A stretch of 10,103 nt of DNA from JAICJJ01 sp039809985. GTDB taxonomy: Bacteria > Chloroflexota > Chloroflexia > Thermomicrobiales > UBA6265. Below, one piece after another: positions 6,671 to 10,103 of the stretch. Numbering within the stretch: the stretch's first letter is position 1; each line of letters opens with the position of its first letter. A program made the position numbers and the translations under genes. The notes below the pieces were generated by a model. The model was not told where the DNA came from and did not search any database. It was given only the letters and a program-made list of their open reading frames with translations. The stretch spans positions 1 to 10,103 of the forward strand of contig JBDHWC010000095.1 of assembly GCA_039809985.1 (NCBI GenBank). The letters run 5' to 3'.

Positions 6671-7228
6671 CTAGACCTCGAGCACCTCGGCTTCCTTCGC
6701 CTTGCCGACCCGCTCGATCTCGTCGACGAACCGCTTCGTCATCTCGTCGACCTGGGTTGAGGCGCGCCGTTCCTCGTCCTCGGAGACCAGCTTCTCGCCG
6801 GCAAGTTCCTTGGCGGAGGCGAGCGCGTCGCGGCGCACGTTGCGGACGGAGACTTTCCCTTCCTCGACCAACGCGTGGACCTGCTTGACCATCTGCTTGC
6901 GCCGCTCCTCGGTCAGCGGCGGGATGCCGAGGCGGATCACCTGCCCGTCGTTGCTCGGCGTGATGCCGAGGTCCGACTTCATGATCGCCTTCTCGATGGC
7001 GGCCATCGACCCCTTGTCCCACGGCTGGATGACGATCATCCGCGACTCGGGGACGGAGATGCCGGCCAGCTGGTTGACCGGGGTCGGGGTGCCGTAGTAG
7101 TCGACGACGACCCGGTCGAGCAGGCTGGGGTTGGCGCGCCCGGTGCGCACCGACGCGAGGTGGTGGTGGAGCGCCTCGACCGCCTTGCCCATCCGGTGCT
7201 CGGCGTCGCTCAAGACTTCCTTGATCAC
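6671..7228 (-). CDS. frr: Ribosome recycling factor
   Basis: RRF splits post-termination 70S ribosomes together with EF-G. The 185-aa length is typical. The sequence has the expected long-helix domain, with the conserved SVRTGRANPSLLD (26-38), the small beta domain (YYGTPTPVNQLA, WDKGSMAAIEKAI), the hinge region LGIPPLTEERRK (100-111), and the closing helices rich in Lys, Glu and Arg. The start is GTG at 7228, because a full AGGAGGA Shine-Dalgarno sequence sits 7 nt upstream. The frame stays open further upstream to 8086 but there only shadows pyrH. The 104-bp gap after pyrH holds hairpins and a -10-like hexamer, so frr may have its own promoter in addition to read-through. Confidence 0.97.
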   Translation of the reverse strand: MIKEVLSDAEHRMGKAVEALHHHLASVRTGRANPSLLDRVVVDYYGTPTPVNQLAGISVPESRMIVIQPWDKGSMAAIEKAIMKSDLGITPSNDGQVIRLGIPPLTEERRKQMVKQVHALVEEGKVSVRNVRRDALASAKELAGEKLVSEDEERRASTQVDEMTKRFVDEIERVGKAKEAEVLEV

Positions 7229-7235
7229 TTGGGCG

Positions 7236-7242
7236 TCCTCCT
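7236..7242 (-). promoter_or_regulatory. Strong ribosome binding site of frr
   Basis: The minus strand reads AGGAGGA, 7 nt before GTG 7228. It is one of the best Shine-Dalgarno matches in the window and fixes the non-ATG start of frr. Confidence 0.85.
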
Positions 7243-7249
7243 GCGGCGG

Positions 7250-7264
7250 GCGGCCTGCGGCCGC
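7250..7264 (-). other. Short hairpin just upstream of the frr RBS
   Basis: A perfect 6-bp stem (7250-7255/7259-7264) with a 3-nt loop lies 7 nt upstream of the frr Shine-Dalgarno sequence in the mRNA. It leaves the RBS unpaired, so it may simply insulate or stabilise the leader. It could also be chance in GC-rich DNA. Confidence 0.35.
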
Positions 7265-7293
7265 GGTCGCGACGGGTCGGGCGAGATGGTCGA

Positions 7294-7299
7294 ATGATA
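7294..7299 (-). promoter_or_regulatory. Candidate -10 element of a frr promoter (TATCAT)
   Basis: The minus strand reads GCTATCATTCG, a five-of-six match to TATAAT in otherwise very GC-rich DNA, about 65 nt upstream of the frr GTG. No good -35 hexamer is seen at 16-18 nt spacing. It lies 4 nt downstream of a hairpin that follows the pyrH stop. Confidence 0.35.
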
Positions 7300-7303
7300 G
7301 CGG

Positions 7304-7325
7304 GACGGGGCGGGCCGCGCCCGTC
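7304..7325 (-). terminator. Imperfect GC-rich hairpin after pyrH
   Basis: GACGGG/CCCGTC arms (7304-7309/7320-7325), extended by two more pairs past a bulged base, lie 7 bp beyond the pyrH stop. There is no U tract, so it is at best a weak terminator or mRNA 3'-end stabiliser. Confidence 0.35.
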
Positions 7326-7332
7326 GTTCGGG

Positions 7333-8070
7333 TCAGGTGGCCAGCACCGCGTCGCCGCCGGCGATCAGGGTGCCGATCGCCTCGCCGCGGACGGCCGCCT
7401 GCATCGCCTGGCCGTCCGACATGTCGAAGACGATGATCGGCAGCTGGTGGTCGCGCAGCAGGGCGAGGGCCGAGGCGTCCATCACCCGCAGGTTGCGCTC
7501 GAGCACGGTCTGGTGGCTGATCCGCTGGTACTTGGCGGCCTCGGGGTTGGTGCGGGGGTCGTCGGAGTAGACGCCGTCGACGTTGTTCTTGGCCATCAGG
7601 AGCACTTCGACGTCGAGTTCGAGGGCGCGCAGGGCGGCGGCGGTGTCGGTGGTGAAGAAGGGGTTGCCGGTGCCGGCGGCGAGGATGACGACGCGACCCT
7701 TCTCCATGTGGCGGATCGCACGGCGCCGGATGTACGGCTCGGCGACCTCGTGCATCTCGATCGCGGTCATCACCCGGGTCTGCACGCCGTGCTTCTCGAG
7801 GGCGTCCTGCAGGGCGAGGGCGTTGAGGACGGTGGCGACCATCCCCATGTAGTCGGCGGTGGCGCGGTCCATCCCCTTGCTGCTGGCCTGCAGCCCGCGC
7901 CAGATGTTGCCGCCGCCGATGACGACGGCCACCTCGACGCCGAGGGCGTGAAGGTCGCCGATCTGGCCGGCGAGGCTCTGCACCACCTCCGGGTCGATCC
8001 CGAACGGCGACCCGCCGGCCAGCGCCTCGCCGCTCAGTTTCAGGAGAACGCGCCGATAGGTCGGCTCCAC
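7333..8070 (-). CDS. pyrH: Uridylate kinase (UMP kinase)
   Basis: PyrH phosphorylates UMP to UDP with ATP. It is a cytoplasmic homohexamer of the amino-acid-kinase superfamily, usually controlled by UTP and GTP. The 245-aa length is typical. Visible motifs are the N-terminal lysine loop LLKLSGEAL (9-17), GGGNIWRG (52-59), MDRATADYMGMVATVLNALAL (67-87, UMP site), AGTGNPFFTTDTAA (132-145) and the ATP-binding KNNVDGVYSDDPR (161-173). The start is GTG at 8070, with a G6 tract at 8077-8082 as a plausible Shine-Dalgarno sequence 6 nt upstream. A strong hairpin terminator lies between tsf and this gene, so expression depends on read-through or on a promoter I cannot place in the 61-bp gap. Confidence 0.97.
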   Translation of the reverse strand: MEPTYRRVLLKLSGEALAGGSPFGIDPEVVQSLAGQIGDLHALGVEVAVVIGGGNIWRGLQASSKGMDRATADYMGMVATVLNALALQDALEKHGVQTRVMTAIEMHEVAEPYIRRRAIRHMEKGRVVILAAGTGNPFFTTDTAAALRALELDVEVLLMAKNNVDGVYSDDPRTNPEAAKYQRISHQTVLERNLRVMDASALALLRDHQLPIIVFDMSDGQAMQAAVRGEAIGTLIAGGDAVLAT

Positions 8071-8085
8071 GGCCTGCCCCCCGCA

Positions 8086-8117
8086 ACGAAACGGGCCGGG
8101 GGACAGCCCCCGGCCCG
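8086..8117 (-). terminator. Rho-independent terminator between tsf and pyrH
   Basis: A perfect 11-bp GC-only stem (8092-8102/8107-8117) with a 4-nt loop is followed, on the minus strand, by TTTCGTT. This is a good intrinsic terminator just after tsf. It would end, or attenuate, the rpsB-tsf transcript and lower pyrH expression. E. coli also separates rpsB-tsf from pyrH by a terminator, so the arrangement has a precedent. Confidence 0.8.
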
Positions 8118-8131
8118 GCCCCGTCGGTGCC

Positions 8132-8683
8132 TCAGTCGTTGGCGACGGTCGCGCCGACTTCGAAGCGGGCGAACCGACGGACGACGATGTTCTCGCCCAG
8201 CTTGGCGATGCGGTCCTTGACCAAGTCGCGGACCGCCAGCTTCGGGTCCTTGATGAACGCCTGGTCGAGCAGGCAGACCGCCTCGATCCCCTTCGCCCGC
8301 GAGCCGAACTCCCGCTCGAGCTCGTCGAGCTGGGCCTCGGTCAGCTCCTCGGCAACGACCGCCCACGGCGAGGTCGCGGCGACCTGCATCGCGAGGTCGT
8401 GGGCGAGTTCCTTGAAGTCCGGGGTGCGGGCCACGAAGTCGGTCTCGCAGTTCACCTCGACGAGGGAGGCGATGCGGCCCGCGCCGTGGATGTAGGGCTC
8501 GACCAAGCCCTGCGAGGCGGCGCGGCCCGACTTCTTCTCCGCCTTGGCGAGACCCTGCTGCTTGAGCAGGTCGATCGCCTTCTGCACGTTGCCGTCGGTC
8601 TGCTCGAGGGCGCGCTTGCACTCCATGATGCCCGCGCCGCTGAGCTCGCGAAGTTCCTTCACCTGCGTTGCGCTGATCGCCAC
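8132..8683 (-). CDS. tsf: Elongation factor Ts (short form)
   Basis: EF-Ts is the guanine nucleotide exchange factor for EF-Tu. The protein is 183 aa against about 283 in E. coli, similar to the compact form in Thermus. It keeps the N-terminal UBA-like helices (QVKELRELSGAGIMECKRAL, 7-26) and the core with VNCETDFVAR (77-86), including the TDF residues that contact EF-Tu. A C-terminal LGENIVVRRF (162-171) closes the single core domain. The second half of the core and the coiled-coil insertion of the long form are missing, and this is a family variant rather than a truncation. The GTG at 8683 is preceded by GAGGAG 11 nt upstream. The upstream open part of the frame overlaps the rpsB 3' end out of frame. 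It lies 70 bp after rpsB, probably in the same transcript. Confidence 0.96.
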   Translation of the reverse strand: MAISATQVKELRELSGAGIMECKRALEQTDGNVQKAIDLLKQQGLAKAEKKSGRAASQGLVEPYIHGAGRIASLVEVNCETDFVARTPDFKELAHDLAMQVAATSPWAVVAEELTEAQLDELEREFGSRAKGIEAVCLLDQAFIKDPKLAVRDLVKDRIAKLGENIVVRRFARFEVGATVAND

Positions 8684-8694
8684 CGGTTGCTCTG

Positions 8695-8700
8695 CTCCTC
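8695..8700 (-). promoter_or_regulatory. Ribosome binding site of tsf
   Basis: GAGGAG on the minus strand lies 11 nt before GTG 8683, a slightly long but acceptable spacing that supports this start. Confidence 0.6.
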
Positions 8701-8753
8701 GTGTCGTGCCGTCCTCTGGAACGGTCTGCGTCGGGCTGAAAGGCGGTGTGGTG

Positions 8754-9602
<849 letters not shown>

Positions 9603-9606
9603 GTGG

Positions 9607-9613
9607 TCCTCCC
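9607..9613 (-). promoter_or_regulatory. Ribosome binding site of rpsB
   Basis: The minus strand reads GGGAGGA, 4 nt before GTG 9602. The spacing is short, but the match is strong and decides the start over the upstream ATG at 9644. Confidence 0.7.
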
Positions 9614-9700
9614 GCCGGGGTTGTTGCACTTCCGCGCCGTTCATCCCGGCGAGGACCGCTCGCGCGGCACACCTCGCTCAGTCCGGGCGCGTGCCAAATG

Positions 9701-9724
9701 ACGGCCCAGAATGCTCTGGGCCGT
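9701..9724 (-). other. Perfect hairpin in the rpsB leader
   Basis: A 10-bp perfect stem (9701-9710/9715-9724) with a 4-nt loop; g9700/c9725 adds a pair, and a further five pairs (9692-9696/9726-9730) can form past a bulge. On the minus strand it is followed by ATTTGG, so it could be a weak terminator for the upstream SH3b gene. With the -10 element at 9730-9735, transcription would start near 9724, which puts this hairpin at the very 5' end of the rpsB mRNA. Confidence 0.75.
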
Positions 9725-9729
9725 CTGGC

Positions 9730-9738
9730 AGTATAGCA
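9730..9738 (-). promoter_or_regulatory. Candidate extended -10 promoter for rpsB (TGCTATACT)
   Basis: The minus strand reads TGCTATACT: TATACT is a five-of-six match to TATAAT, with a TG one base upstream as in extended -10 promoters. No recognisable -35 is seen 17 nt upstream, which the extended element could compensate. It is the only AT-rich patch in the gap and lies about 130 nt before the rpsB GTG. Confidence 0.55.
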
Positions 9739-9739
9739 G

Positions 9740-9769
9740 TCGGGCGCGGCGAGGGCCCACCGCGCCCGA
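9740..9769 (-). terminator. GC-rich hairpin after the SH3b gene
   Basis: A 10-bp perfect stem (9740-9749/9760-9769) with a 10-nt loop begins 9 nt after the SH3b stop codon. The next bases on the minus strand (CTGCTATAC) are not U-rich. It could be a 3'-end stabilising or weak terminator structure for the upstream gene. Confidence 0.55.
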
Positions 9770-9778
9770 TCGCGGCAA

Positions 9779-10103
9779 CTACTGCTGCGAGAGGGTCAGG
9801 TACTGCTCGATGACGTACCCCGACAGGCCGGTGTCCACGGTGGTCACCGGCCACCAGTCGCACTGGCCTTCCTCCGAGTACTGGCCGGTGATCTGGAGTC
9901 GCGTCCCCTGCGGCAGCACCTGAATCGGGTTGGCGTCGGTGGAGGGGCCTTCGCGCAGATTGACCTGCTCGGTGGTCTGGACGATGGTGCCGACCTCGTA
10001 CGTCGGCAGGTTCGCGCAGGGGTTGTCGTCGGCGACCTGCTCGGTGGTGGCAGGTGCCTCGGTCGGCGCCGCGACGGCCGGCGGCGGCGCGGTCGGCTCG
10101 ACC
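9779..10103 (-). CDS. SH3b-domain protein, C-terminal part (cut by window edge)
   Basis: The last 107 residues of a larger protein are present; the 5' end lies beyond 10103. The visible part starts with a Pro/Ala/Thr-rich linker (VEPTAPPPAVAAPTEAPATT), typical of exported proteins, between an N-terminal signal or anchor and a folded domain. It then contains one bacterial SH3 domain, with the hallmark VNLREGPSTDANPIQVLPQG (47-66), RLQITGQYSEEG (68-79), WWPV (83-86) and GLSGYVIEQYL (92-102). The protein ends five residues later. Two cysteines (about 29 and 81) could form a disulfide outside the cell. SH3b domains often bind cell wall or other surface ligands; the ligand here is unknown. There is no catalytic domain in the visible part. 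The stop is TAG at 9779-9781. It is upstream of rpsB on the same strand but is separated by hairpins and a candidate promoter. Confidence 0.88.
   Translation of the reverse strand, partial: VEPTAPPPAVAAPTEAPATTEQVADDNPCANLPTYEVGTIVQTTEQVNLREGPSTDANPIQVLPQGTRLQITGQYSEEGQCDWWPVTTVDTGLSGYVIEQYLTLSQQ

Noticed and set aside
7229..8086. Upstream extension of the frr frame
   Set aside because: It shadows pyrH out of frame. RRF has its normal length from GTG 7228, which has a strong RBS.
7294..8220. Open plus-strand frame opposite pyrH
   Set aside because: Antisense shadow of a conserved gene with no motif and no supporting RBS.
8132..8683. tsf as a truncated pseudogene because it is about 100 residues shorter than E. 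coli EF-Ts
   Set aside because: The short form keeps the EF-Tu-contacting TDF segment and ends cleanly. Compact EF-Ts is known from Thermus, so this is a family variant.

Overview
The window is GC-rich bacterial chromosome carrying mostly conserved core genes. Three things suggest a Chloroflexota-like bacterium, possibly of the Thermomicrobia type: the high GC content with frequent GTG starts, the gene set (a B-family DNA polymerase, a short EF-Ts, an SH3b-type extracellular protein), and the order rpsB-tsf-pyrH-frr-uppS-cdsA-dxr. This placement is inference, because no rRNA or marker tree is available here. I see no mobile element, CRISPR array or prophage.

Left part (1-2994): an intact initiator tRNA-fMet with encoded CCA is followed at once by a 15-bp hairpin terminator. 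Next comes a small plus-strand gene for a stand-alone caspase-fold-like (CHAT/clan CD type) protein. Its 3' end overlaps by 18 bp the end of a convergent minus-strand gene for a complete B-family DNA polymerase with an intact 3'-5' exonuclease and a C-terminal QLSLF clamp-binding motif. Across a 44-bp gap, divergent from the polymerase, lies comF (2995-3681, plus strand).

Main part (3785-9602, minus strand): reading from right to left the cluster is rpsB (S2), tsf (EF-Ts), pyrH (UMP kinase), frr (ribosome recycling factor), uppS (undecaprenyl diphosphate synthase), cdsA (CDP-diglyceride synthase) and dxr (DXP reductoisomerase). It links translation factors, pyrimidine nucleotide supply, and isoprenoid and phospholipid precursor synthesis for the envelope. 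uppS-cdsA-dxr are very tightly packed, and cdsA and dxr overlap by ATGA. A GC-rich terminator hairpin separates tsf from pyrH. The pyrH-frr and upstream-rpsB gaps each hold a GC-rich hairpin followed by a -10-like hexamer. The cluster may therefore be read as several transcription units: rpsB-tsf, pyrH, and frr-uppS-cdsA-dxr.

Right edge (9779-10103, minus strand): the C-terminal 107 residues of a probably secreted protein with a Pro/Ala/Thr-rich linker and one SH3b domain, cut by the window edge. It lies upstream of rpsB, separated by two hairpins and a candidate extended -10 promoter.

The window is mainly ordinary housekeeping DNA. The least ordinary items are the stand-alone caspase-like gene beside the initiator tRNA, and the hairpin/promoter arrangement in front of rpsB.
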